Shown: one piece after another, positions 9,045 through 16,556 of the stretch
Layout: each line of letters opens with the position of its first letter
Numbering within the stretch: position 1 is the stretch's first letter
DNA from: DATFVJ01 sp963826515
GTDB lineage: Bacteria > Actinomycetota > Actinomycetes > Streptosporangiales > Streptosporangiaceae
Reading direction: 5' to 3'
NCBI GenBank assembly: GCA_963826515.1
Contig: CAWGXI010000016.1
Coordinates: 620,001-684,000, forward strand
Length of the DNA stretch: 64,000 nucleotides
The notes under the pieces: generated by a model
Told to the model about the DNA's origin: nothing
Databases searched by the model: none
Seen by the model: only the letters and a program-made list of their open reading frames with translations
Made by a program: the position numbers and the translations under genes

Positions 9045-9943
9045 CGCGGCCACCCAACGTTCTCGGCCTCGGTCACCGGGTCGCCGGTCAGCAGCCGTGC
9101 CCCCACGGCGGCGGCGATCTCCGCCGTGGCGCCGGCTCCTGCCAGGGCGAGCGGAGCACGCTGGGCGAGCGCGGTGAGCTGTGCAGCGAAGGGCTCGAGG
9201 TTCTCCGGCAGGGTCGCGGCCAGGACGACGAGGTCCGGGCGCCTCGCGCCGACCGTCCGCGCCAGTTCCTCGACCGGGGTGCTCATCCCGAGATAGTCGA
9301 TCCGCCACCCGTTGCGGTTGAGCACGATGGCGAAGACCATCAGCGCCAGGTCATGAAGCTCCCCGGGGGGGCAGGCGAGGACGGCGCGGGGGCCGTGCCC
9401 GTTCCCCCAGCCCCGGGCCAGCCCAGCGAGCCGCCCGCGGATGATGTTGCTGGCGAAGTGCTCCTGGGCGACGCTGGCCGTGCCACGCTCCCAGCGCTCC
9501 CCGAGTTCGGTGAGGTAGGGCAGCACAACGTCGCGGAGCACTGCCGTCAGGGAAAGATCGGACACAAGCCGGTCAAGGACTGTCTGTGCGGCTGGCTCGT
9601 CGAAGGCGTCGAGGGCCTGACGGAGGGCTCCGGACAGCTCACCCGCCGCCGTCGCGGCGCGGCGCGGCCCGGCGGCCCGGCCGGGGTCCGCCCCGGCCCC
9701 GCTGTCCTCCCCGAGCACCGCTCGCGCCGCCTCGGCGGCCGACAGCCCGTGCGCGAGGTGGGCCTGCATCCGGCGGACCCGCAGCGCGTCCGCATCGGAG
9801 TACAAACGGAAGCCGCCCGCTGAGCGCACCGGCTGAAGGAGGCCGTAGCGGCTCTCCCACGCCCGCAGCACGTGGTCGCTCACGCCGAGGCGCCGGCTCA
9901 GCTCACCGATGCGCAGCACCGGCGGGCCTTCGGGAGTGTCCAT
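9041..9943 (-). CDS. litR: LitR/CarH-type B12-dependent light-sensing MerR regulator
   Basis: A 300-residue transcriptional repressor. Residues 10-75 are a MerR DNA-binding domain (IGELSRRLGVSDHVLRAWESR). Residues about 105-175 form the four-helix cap, and about 185-290 the B12-binding Rossmann domain. It retains the light-sensing W-x9-EH motif (W151, E161, H162) and the cobalt-ligand His in PGELHDLAL (H197). In characterised CarH/LitR proteins, adenosylcobalamin drives tetramer binding in the dark and light breaks it, releasing the promoter. The gene heads a four-gene minus-strand operon and is divergent from the flavoprotein operon. The three 11-bp repeats in between are its likely operator. 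Confidence 0.92.
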   Translation of the reverse strand: MDTPEGPPVLRIGELSRRLGVSDHVLRAWESRYGLLQPVRSAGGFRLYSDADALRVRRMQAHLAHGLSAAEAARAVLGEDSGAGADPGRAAGPRRAATAAGELSGALRQALDAFDEPAAQTVLDRLVSDLSLTAVLRDVVLPYLTELGERWERGTASVAQEHFASNIIRGRLAGLARGWGNGHGPRAVLACPPGELHDLALMVFAIVLNRNGWRIDYLGMSTPVEELARTVGARRPDLVVLAATLPENLEPFAAQLTALAQRAPLALAGAGATAEIAAAVGARLLTGDPVTEAENVGWPR

Positions 9944-9952
9944 GCCAACACT

Positions 9953-10002
9953 CTACAGTACTTCGACAGACGTTTGACAAGACTGGCCGCGAAAGCTACC
10001 GT
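9953..10002 (+). promoter_or_regulatory. Candidate LitR operator and promoter of the flavoprotein operon
   Basis: A -35 box TTGACA at 9974-9979 and a -10-like TACCGT at 9997-10002, separated by 17 bases, face the flavoprotein gene at 10039. Three consecutive 11-bp blocks, CTACAGTACTT (9953-9963), CGACAGACGTT (9964-9974) and TGACAAGACTG (9975-9985), share ACA at positions 3-5 and T at position 10. CarH tetramers are known to bind 11-bp repeats, so a dark-state repressor here would cover the -35 box. The link to LitR is inference from position and spacing. Confidence 0.6.
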
Positions 10003-10038
10003 CATGCCTAGACAAACCCTAGACGGAAGCTGAACATC

Positions 10039-11376
10039 ATGGGCTCCCACGCCATCGGCCCGGCAACCGCCATCGGCTCCGACTCCCAGGAGAACGGCAC
10101 AGCGGCGGACGCACGGCGGCCGTCCGTTGCCGTGATCGGCGCAGGGGTCTCCGGGCTCACCGCGGCCTACCTGCTCTCCCGCACCCACGACGTCACCCTC
10201 TTCGAAGCGGAGGAGCGGCTCGGTGGCCACGCGCACACCCACGGCGTCACGGATTCCGATGGCCGGCAGCACGCTGTCGACAGCGGGTTCATCGTCCACA
10301 ACGACGAGACCTACCCCTGGCTGCGCAAGCTCTTCGGCGAGCTGGACGTGCAGGTGCGTCCCACCGAGATGAGCATGAGCGTCCGCTGCGAGGGGTGCGG
10401 GCTGGAGTATGCCGGCGGCCGCGGGCTGCGGGGCGTGTTCGCCCAGCCACGCCGCCTCATCGACCCCCGGTTCCTCCGGATGCTGTGGCAGGTTAAGCGG
10501 TTCCACCGGCGTGCCTTGGCCTTCCTGCGCACGACCGATGACGAGAACCTGACGACCTACGGCGAGTTCCTGCAGCGGGAGGGGTTCAGCGGCTACTTCA
10601 TCGCCCACTACGCCGTTCCAGTCGTCTCGTGCGTGTGGTCCGCCGGGCGGGAGACGACGCTGGTCTACCCGGCGCGCTACCTCTTCCGGTTCCTCGACCA
10701 TCACGGCCTGCTCCAGGTCGGCGGGTCACCCCAGTGGTACACCGTGACCGGCGGGTCACGGATCTACGTCGAACGGCTCGCCGGGCTGCTCCAGGACGTG
10801 CGCGCGGCCCATGCCGTCACCGACGTCACCCGGCGCGAGGACTGCGTCCAGATCCGGGACGTCACCGGGCAGGTCACCCGCGTCGACCGCGTCGTCATCG
10901 CGACCCACGCCGACCAGGCCCTCGGCCTGCTCGCCGACCCGGGCGACGCGGAGGTCACCACCCTCAAGGAGTTCGGCTACTCGCGCAACGTCACCGTGCT
11001 GCACACCGACAGCTCGCTCCTGCCGGACGCCGAACAGGCCCGGGCCTGCTGGAACTACCGGATGACGTCCTGCCACCGGCCCGGCCAGCCCGCCGTGGTG
11101 AGCTACTGGATGAACCGGCTCCAAGGACACCGCGGCGCCCAGGACTTCCTCGTCACGCTCAACGACCGCGAACGCCTCGACCCGGAGTCCATCGTGGCGA
11201 CGATGGAGTACGAGCACCCGATCTACACCCCGGAAGCGGTCCACGCGCAGCCACGGCTTGCCAGCCTGGCCACCGACCGCACCGTGTACGCCGGCGCCTA
11301 TCATGGCTGGGGATTCCATGAGGACGGGTGCCGCTCCGGTGTCGAGGCCGCCCGGCACTTCGGGGTGGCCTGGTGA
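10039..11376 (+). CDS. COG2907-type FAD-dependent amine-oxidase-fold oxidoreductase
   Basis: A 445-residue flavoprotein. VAVIGAGVSGLTAAYLLSR (GxGxxG at residues 34-39) followed by FEAEERLGGHAHTH is the FAD-binding start of the amine-oxidase superfamily. YAGAYHGWGFHEDG near the end is the carboxyl FAD contact typical of COG2907. In other bacteria this protein is encoded with DUF1365 and a Cfa-like methyltransferase under light or singlet-oxygen control, and the set is tied to modified (methylated or furan) fatty acids. It is first in the rightward operon, 28 bases beyond the candidate promoter end, and its stop overlaps the DUF1365 start. Confidence 0.9.
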   Translation: MGSHAIGPATAIGSDSQENGTAADARRPSVAVIGAGVSGLTAAYLLSRTHDVTLFEAEERLGGHAHTHGVTDSDGRQHAVDSGFIVHNDETYPWLRKLFGELDVQVRPTEMSMSVRCEGCGLEYAGGRGLRGVFAQPRRLIDPRFLRMLWQVKRFHRRALAFLRTTDDENLTTYGEFLQREGFSGYFIAHYAVPVVSCVWSAGRETTLVYPARYLFRFLDHHGLLQVGGSPQWYTVTGGSRIYVERLAGLLQDVRAAHAVTDVTRREDCVQIRDVTGQVTRVDRVVIATHADQALGLLADPGDAEVTTLKEFGYSRNVTVLHTDSSLLPDAEQARACWNYRMTSCHRPGQPAVVSYWMNRLQGHRGAQDFLVTLNDRERLDPESIVATMEYEHPIYTPEAVHAQPRLASLATDRTVYAGAYHGWGFHEDGCRSGVEAARHFGVAW

Positions 11377-12155
11377 GCACGGCCTCGCTCCTCACGCCGG
11401 CCTCCGCGGCCGCCCGCCCGCAGGTTCCCCGGCTGCCAGCCCTGGTCGTCGGCCAGGTCACGCACCGGCGCCCCGGACCGGTCCGGCACGCTTTTCGCCA
11501 CCGGGTCTACCAGTGGCTGGTCGACCTGGACTCGCTCCCCCGCCAGCCCTGGTACCTCAGGGCGTTCGCGCACTTCAGCAGCGCTGACCACCTCGGCGAC
11601 CCCCGCCTGCCGATCAAGCGCAACATCGAGAACTACCTGGCGCGGGGCGGCATCCGGCTCGGTGACCGGGGACGGGTGCTCATGCTGGCCGGCGCCCGGG
11701 TCCTGGGCCACGTGTTCGACCCACTGTCGGTCTTCTGGTGCTACGACTGCGACGGCGCCCTCGTGTGTGTCGTCGCAGAGGTCCACAACACCTACGGCGA
11801 GCGGCACGCCTACCTGCTGCGGCCGGACGAGGCCGAGGTCGCCGTGACCGGCAAGGCCTTCTATGTCTCCCCGTTCTTCGACGTCAGCGGCACCTACGAA
11901 CTGCGGTTCACCCTGCGGCCGGACCTGGTCGCCACGACCGTGACGCTGCGACGCCAGGGCGCCGTCGCGTTCTCGGCGACCTTCCAGGGCCTGCCCGAGC
12001 CCGCCACCAGCCGGAACCTGGCCCGCCGGCTCATCCGCCAGCCCCTCATGACCCAGCGGGTCTCGGCCCTGATCCGGGTGCACGGCATCTGGCTCTGGCT
12101 TCGTGGCCTGCCCGTCCGCGCTCACCCACACCACACCCGGCAGGAAGGGGTCTGA
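11373..12155 (+). CDS. DUF1365 family protein
   Basis: A 260-residue member of DUF1365 (COG3496), a family nearly always adjacent to the COG2907 flavoprotein and a Cfa-like methyltransferase. Visible hallmarks are VTHRRPGPVRHAFRHRVYQW at the amino end, GHVFDPLSVFWCYD, AEVHNTYGERHAY, and KAFYVSPFFDVSGTYELRF. The GTG start at 11373 overlaps the upstream stop (GTGA). No catalytic mechanism is established. The context suggests a step in light-induced modification of membrane fatty acids. The full family length is retained. Confidence 0.92.
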   Translation: MSTASLLTPASAAARPQVPRLPALVVGQVTHRRPGPVRHAFRHRVYQWLVDLDSLPRQPWYLRAFAHFSSADHLGDPRLPIKRNIENYLARGGIRLGDRGRVLMLAGARVLGHVFDPLSVFWCYDCDGALVCVVAEVHNTYGERHAYLLRPDEAEVAVTGKAFYVSPFFDVSGTYELRFTLRPDLVATTVTLRRQGAVAFSATFQGLPEPATSRNLARRLIRQPLMTQRVSALIRVHGIWLWLRGLPVRAHPHHTRQEGV

Positions 12156-12157
12156 CC

Positions 12158-12277
12158 ATGACCGTATCGACCTCCGTCAGCTCACCCGAGACCTTCCGGC
12201 GGAGGTGGGAGTTCTACCTCGCACACTCCGAGGCGGGCTTCCGCAGCGGTTACCTCGCCGTGAGCCACTCGAGATGA
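12158..12277 (+). pseudogene. Deletion remnant of a second cyclopropane-fatty-acid synthase
   Basis: A 39-codon frame from ATG 12158. About ten leader residues are joined directly to TFRRRWEFYLAHSEAGFRSG, which matches the carboxyl end of Cfa-type methyltransferases; the intact enzyme 2.6 kb downstream has TFQRMWNLYLTYSEAGFRAG. The frame ends soon after, before the normal tail. Nearly the whole enzyme seems to have been removed by an internal deletion. It sits two bases after DUF1365, the usual place for a Cfa gene in such operons. A short functional peptide is possible but unlikely. Confidence 0.65.
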
Positions 12278-12290
12278 CCCGGGAGCCGGT

Positions 12291-13037
12291 GTGGAGCTGA
12301 ACGGCAAGGTCGCCTGGGTCGTCGGCGCATCAAGCGGTATCGGCGCAGCGGTCGCCCGGGAGCTCGCATCCCGTGGCGGCACCGTCGCGATCTCGGCTCG
12401 CCGCGACGAGCAGCTTCGGGAGGTGTCGGGAGGGCACATGCTCGTCGTGCCACTCGACGTCACCGACGCTGCGTCGGTTGTGGCCGCCGCCGCGCGAGTG
12501 CATGAACAGCTCGGACCCATCGACCTCGCCGTGCTGTCCGCCGGCTACTGGAAGCAGATGGACCCGGCGGACTGGGACATCGAGGTCTTCGACCAGCACA
12601 TCCGGGTCAACCTCGCCGGGATGAGCAACTCCATCGCGGCCGTGCTGCCCGGCATGCTGCAGCGGCACCACGGCGTCATCGCTGGCATCGCGTCCGTGGC
12701 CGGTTACCGCGGGCTGGCCGGCTCCGAAGCCTACGGCGCGACAAAGGCGGCACAGATCAACCTGCTCGAGTCCCTGCGCGTCCACATCGCCCGGACCGGG
12801 GTGCACGTGACGACGATCTGCCCCGGCTTCGTCCGCACCGACCTCACGGCCGGCAACCCCTTCCCCATGCCCTTCATCATCGATGCCGACCGGGCCGCAC
12901 GATCCATCTGCGAAGGCCTCGAACGCGAGCGCACCGAGATCGTCTTTCCCACCCCGATGGCCCTGCTGATGAAGACCGCGCGCCTCGTCCCCGCCCGCGC
13001 CTGGACGGCTTTGTGGGCTCGCACCTCACTCGCCTGA
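12291..13037 (+). CDS. Short-chain dehydrogenase/reductase
   Basis: A 248-residue classical SDR. The cofactor motif GASSGIGAAVAREL is at the amino end, and the catalytic YGATK (YxxxK) follows the Ser-containing IASVAGYRG. The proline after the active site (CPGFVRTDL) is in its usual place. It probably reduces or oxidises an alcohol or ketone with NAD(P)H. The GTG start at 12291 gives a standard amino end (MELNGKVAWVVG). It is embedded in the light-controlled operon, so a lipid-derived substrate is likely but not shown. The carboxyl end is shorter than in SDRs with membrane anchors. Confidence 0.9.
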   Translation: MELNGKVAWVVGASSGIGAAVARELASRGGTVAISARRDEQLREVSGGHMLVVPLDVTDAASVVAAAARVHEQLGPIDLAVLSAGYWKQMDPADWDIEVFDQHIRVNLAGMSNSIAAVLPGMLQRHHGVIAGIASVAGYRGLAGSEAYGATKAAQINLLESLRVHIARTGVHVTTICPGFVRTDLTAGNPFPMPFIIDADRAARSICEGLERERTEIVFPTPMALLMKTARLVPARAWTALWARTSLA

Positions 13038-13090
13038 CCCGCGCCCGGCCCGACCACTTCACCCAAGACCAAGGAGAACCGAAGGACGCC

Positions 13091-13522
13091 ATGAGATTGC
13101 AGAAGACCGTCGTCGTCGACAAGCCGCTGGACGCCGTGTTCGACTACCTCTCCGACTTCACCACGACGACCGAGTGGGACCCGGGCACCGTGGTCACCGT
13201 GAACCACGACAATGGCGACGGAGGCGTCGGCACCACCTACCTCAACACCTCCACGTTCCTCGGCCGGCAGACCCAGCTGACATACGTAGTGCGTGAGTTC
13301 GTTCCCGGTGAGCTCATTCGGCTTCGCGGGGAGAACAAGACCGTCATCGCCGTCGACACCATGAGCTTTCGCAGCGTCGATGCCGGCAGCGAGGTGACCT
13401 ACACAGCCGAGTTCACCTTCAAGGGCCCGGCCCGTCTCCTCGCCCCGTTGCTCAGGCCCGCCTTCGCGCGACTAGGCACCGAAGCGGAGACCGGCATGCA
13501 CAAAGCGCTGAACAAACTCTGA
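13091..13522 (+). CDS. SRPBCC (START-like) family protein
   Basis: A 143-residue polyketide-cyclase/START-like protein. It opens with the typical strand MRLQKTVVVDKPLDAVFDYL, followed by a helix-grip pattern (TTTEWDPGTV, then TYLNTSTFLG and RQTQLTYVVREFVPGELI) and a long carboxyl helix. Such folds bind hydrophobic ligands or act as lipid-handling helpers; no catalytic residue can be assigned. A clear AAGGAG lies about 15 bases before ATG 13091 with a further weaker GA-rich stretch nearer. Encoded between the SDR and the Cfa-like enzyme, it may bind a lipid intermediate. Confidence 0.88.
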   Translation: MRLQKTVVVDKPLDAVFDYLSDFTTTTEWDPGTVVTVNHDNGDGGVGTTYLNTSTFLGRQTQLTYVVREFVPGELIRLRGENKTVIAVDTMSFRSVDAGSEVTYTAEFTFKGPARLLAPLLRPAFARLGTEAETGMHKALNKL

Positions 13523-13673
13523 CCAACCGGGTCCGGCCGGGCATGAGCCAACGCCGAGCTTCTCTGGCAGATGCCCCACCAGAAGACACAAACCTGAACC
13601 TATGTGCGGCGCGGGTCCCCCGCCGCCCGCCGGTTTTCGCCCGGCCATTCCATCGTCCAAAGGAAGGCAACCA

Positions 13674-14951
13674 ATGACGACCGCGACCGTTTCCTCACCA
13701 CGCCCATCGCCGGGCGCGCCGGGCGGGCTGCCCGGCGCGCCCGTCCCGGGCTCGCAGCCGGCTGTCCCGGCCGTCCCGGGCGGCGCCGCCAGCGGGGCCC
13801 GGGCACTGGTGGCCCGGGCGCTCCTGCGCCGAGCCGCCACCCGGCTGCCGATCCGGATCCAGATCCCGGACGGCAGCACGTCCGGCGGCGGCCCGGGATC
13901 CCCGGTGCTGGTGATCCGCGACGAGGATGCCTTCTACCGGCGCCTCGGCTCCGGAACGGCGGGCCTCGCCGAGAGCTATATGGCCGGGGATTGGGACAGC
14001 GACGACCTGGCCGGCCTGTTCACCGTCTTCGCACAGCACGTGACCACGCTCGTGCCGGCGCCGTTGCAGGCGCTGCGCCGCTGGTATGTCCCACGGGAAC
14101 GAGCCGCCGAGGACGCCACCATCGAGGGCGCGCGGCGCAACATCGAACGGCACTACGACCTGTCCGATGACCTCTTCGCCCTCTTCCTCGACCCCACCAT
14201 GACCTACTCCAGCGGCCTGTTCGCCCCCGGCGACACCCTCGCCGACGCGCAGCGCCGCAAGATCGACACGCTGCTCGATCACACCCGGACCGGGCCCGGC
14301 ACCACCGTGCTGGAGATCGGCACCGGGTGGGGAGAACTAGCCATCCGCGCCGCCGCCCGCGGCGCCCAGGTGACCACCCTCACCATCTCACCCTCACAAT
14401 GGGCGACCGCCAGGCGGCGCGCCGCCGCCGGCGGCGTCGCCGACCGGGTAGACGTGCAACTGCGCGACTACCGCCAGGCCACGGGGCGCTATGACGTGGT
14501 CCTGAGCGTGGAGATGATCGAGGCGGTTGGCGAGCGGCATTGGCCCACCTACTTCTCCACCATCGATCGGCTGCTGTCCCCAGGGGGCCGGGCCGGGCTG
14601 CAGGCGATCACCATGCCGCATGACCGCATGCTCGCCACCCGCGGCGGCCACACCTGGATTCACAAGTACATCTTCCCGGGCGGGCAGATCCCCTCCCTGC
14701 AGGCGATGACCGACGTCCTGCGCGGCCACACCAGCCTGCGCGTGACGGCGGACTTCCCCATGGGCCAGCATTACGCCCGCACCCTGGCCGAATGGCGGAA
14801 GCGGTTCCTGGCCGCCGCCGGCGCCGTCACGCAGCTCGGGTTCGGCCCCACCTTCCAGCGCATGTGGAACCTCTACCTCACCTACTCCGAAGCCGGTTTC
14901 CGGGCCGGCTACCTCGACGTCCACCAGCTTTTGCTGGAACGTGGCTGGTGA
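13674..14951 (+). CDS. Cyclopropane-fatty-acid-synthase-family methyltransferase
   Basis: A 425-residue SAM-dependent methyltransferase of the Cfa class (COG2230), acting on unsaturated acyl chains of membrane lipids. It has an amino domain with LAESYMAGDWDSDDL, the family segment NIERHYDLSDDLFALFLDPT, the SAM site VLEIGTGWGELAIRAAARG, and the carboxyl signature YLTYSEAGFRAGYLDVHQ. ATG 13674 follows AAAGGAAGG. The Pro/Ala/Gly-rich first 45 residues are extra to the family. Its place after the flavoprotein and DUF1365 supports a role in light-induced fatty-acid modification rather than housekeeping cyclopropanation. Confidence 0.92.
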   Translation: MTTATVSSPRPSPGAPGGLPGAPVPGSQPAVPAVPGGAASGARALVARALLRRAATRLPIRIQIPDGSTSGGGPGSPVLVIRDEDAFYRRLGSGTAGLAESYMAGDWDSDDLAGLFTVFAQHVTTLVPAPLQALRRWYVPRERAAEDATIEGARRNIERHYDLSDDLFALFLDPTMTYSSGLFAPGDTLADAQRRKIDTLLDHTRTGPGTTVLEIGTGWGELAIRAAARGAQVTTLTISPSQWATARRRAAAGGVADRVDVQLRDYRQATGRYDVVLSVEMIEAVGERHWPTYFSTIDRLLSPGGRAGLQAITMPHDRMLATRGGHTWIHKYIFPGGQIPSLQAMTDVLRGHTSLRVTADFPMGQHYARTLAEWRKRFLAAAGAVTQLGFGPTFQRMWNLYLTYSEAGFRAGYLDVHQLLLERGW

Positions 14952-15916
14952 CCGGATCGCCGCCCGCGCGCCCGCACCGGCGCCGGACTCCACCGGCCGG
15001 CGTCCCGGCGTACCCTCAGATGATGATCGGGGTGTCGTTTCCGCAGCTGGCGGCGCTTGACCTCGGCGGACGCAAAGTAGCGCTGCCGGCCGGCCTGCCC
15101 GGTGAGCGCAACGTCGTCCTCATCGCCTTCCGGCGTGAGCAGCAGGGCCTGGTCGACTCGTGGGTGCCCTGGCTGGAACGGCGGGCGGCCACCGACCCCG
15201 GGCTCCGGTTCGTTGAGCTGCCGGCGATCGGGCTGCAGTGGCAACCCGCCCGGGCGGCCATCCACGGCGGCATGGCGGCAGCGATCCGCGACGAAGCGGT
15301 GCGGCGGCGGACCCTGACGGTGTACACCGACGTCCGCCGGGTGACCGCTCCGCTGGGCATCGATGACCGCAACACGATCTGGCTGTGCCTGGTGGACCGG
15401 GCCGGCCGGGTCGCCTGGCGCGGATCTGGCGGCTTCGACCCGGCCACGGCCGCCGCCCTCGACACCGCGCTGGCCACCGCACTGGAGCCGGCCGCCGCCC
15501 CAGGACCGGCCGGGCCGGAGGCCGAGCACTTCGAGATGGCCTTCGACCCCCGGTTCCGGCTGCCACTGGCCGCGCTCGGGGTGACCCCGGCGACGGCGCA
15601 CATCACCGTCGCCGCCGACCGTCTGGTGGCCTGTTTCGGGCCGTGGGCCTGCCGCACCACACCGGCGAACGTGCGAGCGGTGCGCCTCACCGGCCCCTAC
15701 CGCTGGCACCGCGCGATCGGCCCGCGGCTGTCCCTGGCCGACCACGGCCTGACCTTCGGCTCCACCACCGCCCGCGGGGTCTGCCTGCTACTGCGGGAAC
15801 CGGTGCGCGGCATCGACCCGCTCGGCCTGATCCGCCACCCGGGCCTGACACTGACGGCCGCAGACCCCGACAGGCTCGCCGCCACCGTGCGCCGCCACGC
15901 GGGCCTTCCCGGCTGA
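14948..15916 (+). CDS. Two-domain protein: ATP10/thioredoxin-like plus conserved actinobacterial domain
   Basis: A 322-residue protein if GTG 14948 is used (overlapping the upstream stop), or 298 from ATG 15020. The first half (VVLIAFRREQQGLVDSWVPW, then VYTDVRRVTAPLGIDDRNT and a strand pair) resembles the thioredoxin-like ATP10 domain without a CxxC. The second half, from FEMAFDPRFRLPLAALGVTP through GPYRWHRAIGPRLSLADHGL to GIDPLGLIRHPGLT, matches a separately encoded actinobacterial hypothetical family. It is therefore a fusion of two normally independent modules and the last gene of the light operon. Function unknown. Confidence 0.7.
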   Translation: MTGSPPARPHRRRTPPAGVPAYPQMMIGVSFPQLAALDLGGRKVALPAGLPGERNVVLIAFRREQQGLVDSWVPWLERRAATDPGLRFVELPAIGLQWQPARAAIHGGMAAAIRDEAVRRRTLTVYTDVRRVTAPLGIDDRNTIWLCLVDRAGRVAWRGSGGFDPATAAALDTALATALEPAAAPGPAGPEAEHFEMAFDPRFRLPLAALGVTPATAHITVAADRLVACFGPWACRTTPANVRAVRLTGPYRWHRAIGPRLSLADHGLTFGSTTARGVCLLLREPVRGIDPLGLIRHPGLTLTAADPDRLAATVRRHAGLPG

Positions 15917-15995
15917 ATAGAAAACTGGGCGCAACGGGCCTCCTGCCGCTCGGCTCAATCGCCACCACTGAGGTCGGCTGAGCCTCGCACTATTG

Positions 15996-16215
15996 CGCTG
16001 AGTAACCGAAAGCCTCGCTGGCGGGCGAACGATCGTGGAATGAGTCGTGGAATGACTGCTCTGGCAATCCTGTGCGATGGGGGCATTGAGAGCAGTTCAG
16101 CGGGCTATCAGTGCACGTAGGGCCGTTGGGGCGGCGGAGCGGGCTTCTTTTAACCCGTGGGTTCAGGGTTCGATCCCCTGGCGCCCCACCAACCAGCGGA
16201 TACATGGTTCTCTGC
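15996..16215. repeat. Right copy of a long direct repeat containing a tRNA-Lys 3' half
   Basis: Second copy of the block at 5245-5456, offset by about 10.75 kb in the same orientation. It shares CGCTGAGTAAC, the GTGGAATGA repeats, GCATTGAGAGCAGTT and a tRNA 3' half at about 16138-16191. This copy has an intact T-arm and an acceptor strand followed by ACCA. Removing the three bases TTC would restore a perfect GCGGG-CTTTTAA-CCCGT anticodon arm (anticodon TTT, Lys). No D-arm or 5' acceptor strand precedes it, so it is a fragment and not a tRNA gene. Confidence 0.75.
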
Positions 16216-16556
16216 AGGCCGGTGGCGGAAGGGTTTGTGGAATAGCTGGCCGCTTCGGGCCTCCCGCGCCGCGCTTCGGAGATCATCGCCGACATCATCG
16301 ATCGCACACCGGATGCCGCTGCTTCGGCGCTGGCCCGACAGGAGGCAGCGAGCCTCACGATCATGCGTTGTAAGCAACAAAACCGAAGGCGGCTGCTGTC
16401 GTCAGGATAGGTGCGCGTACGCGCACGGAGTTGCTGGTGCTGAGGCCCGCCGCCCAGCGCCGCAGGCCGCGGCCGTTGTGCCATAGCGCCGCCGCTCCGC
16501 TACATCGCGGTAGGACCGGCCCGCCGGCATTTTCACCTCGACGCCGCAGTCCGGTG
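16216..16556. other. Gap with a weak coding remnant only
   Basis: About 340 bases. A plus-strand frame around 16230-16410 reads SEIIADIIDRTPDAAASALA with good codon bias but has no start and no recognisable family. It may be the tail of a decayed regulator. Nothing else is supportable. Confidence 0.4.

Noticed and set aside
8076..9296. Plus-strand ORF of 406 codons across the LitR operon
   Set aside because: Antisense to two genes with clear family motifs; no recognisable protein.
9944..10038. Cobalamin riboswitch upstream of the B12-linked genes
   Set aside because: The region is under 100 bases and lacks a B12-box-like sequence; direct-repeat operators explain the B12 link better.
16128..16191. 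A short tRNA using GGGGCGG at 16128 as 5' acceptor strand
   Set aside because: Only about 60 bases separate the candidate acceptor strands, too few for a D-arm.
15990..16484. Minus-strand ORF with GAPGDRTLNPRVKRSPLRR
   Set aside because: This peptide is the well-known antisense translation of a tRNA 3' half; the same artefact occurs at 5242-5691.
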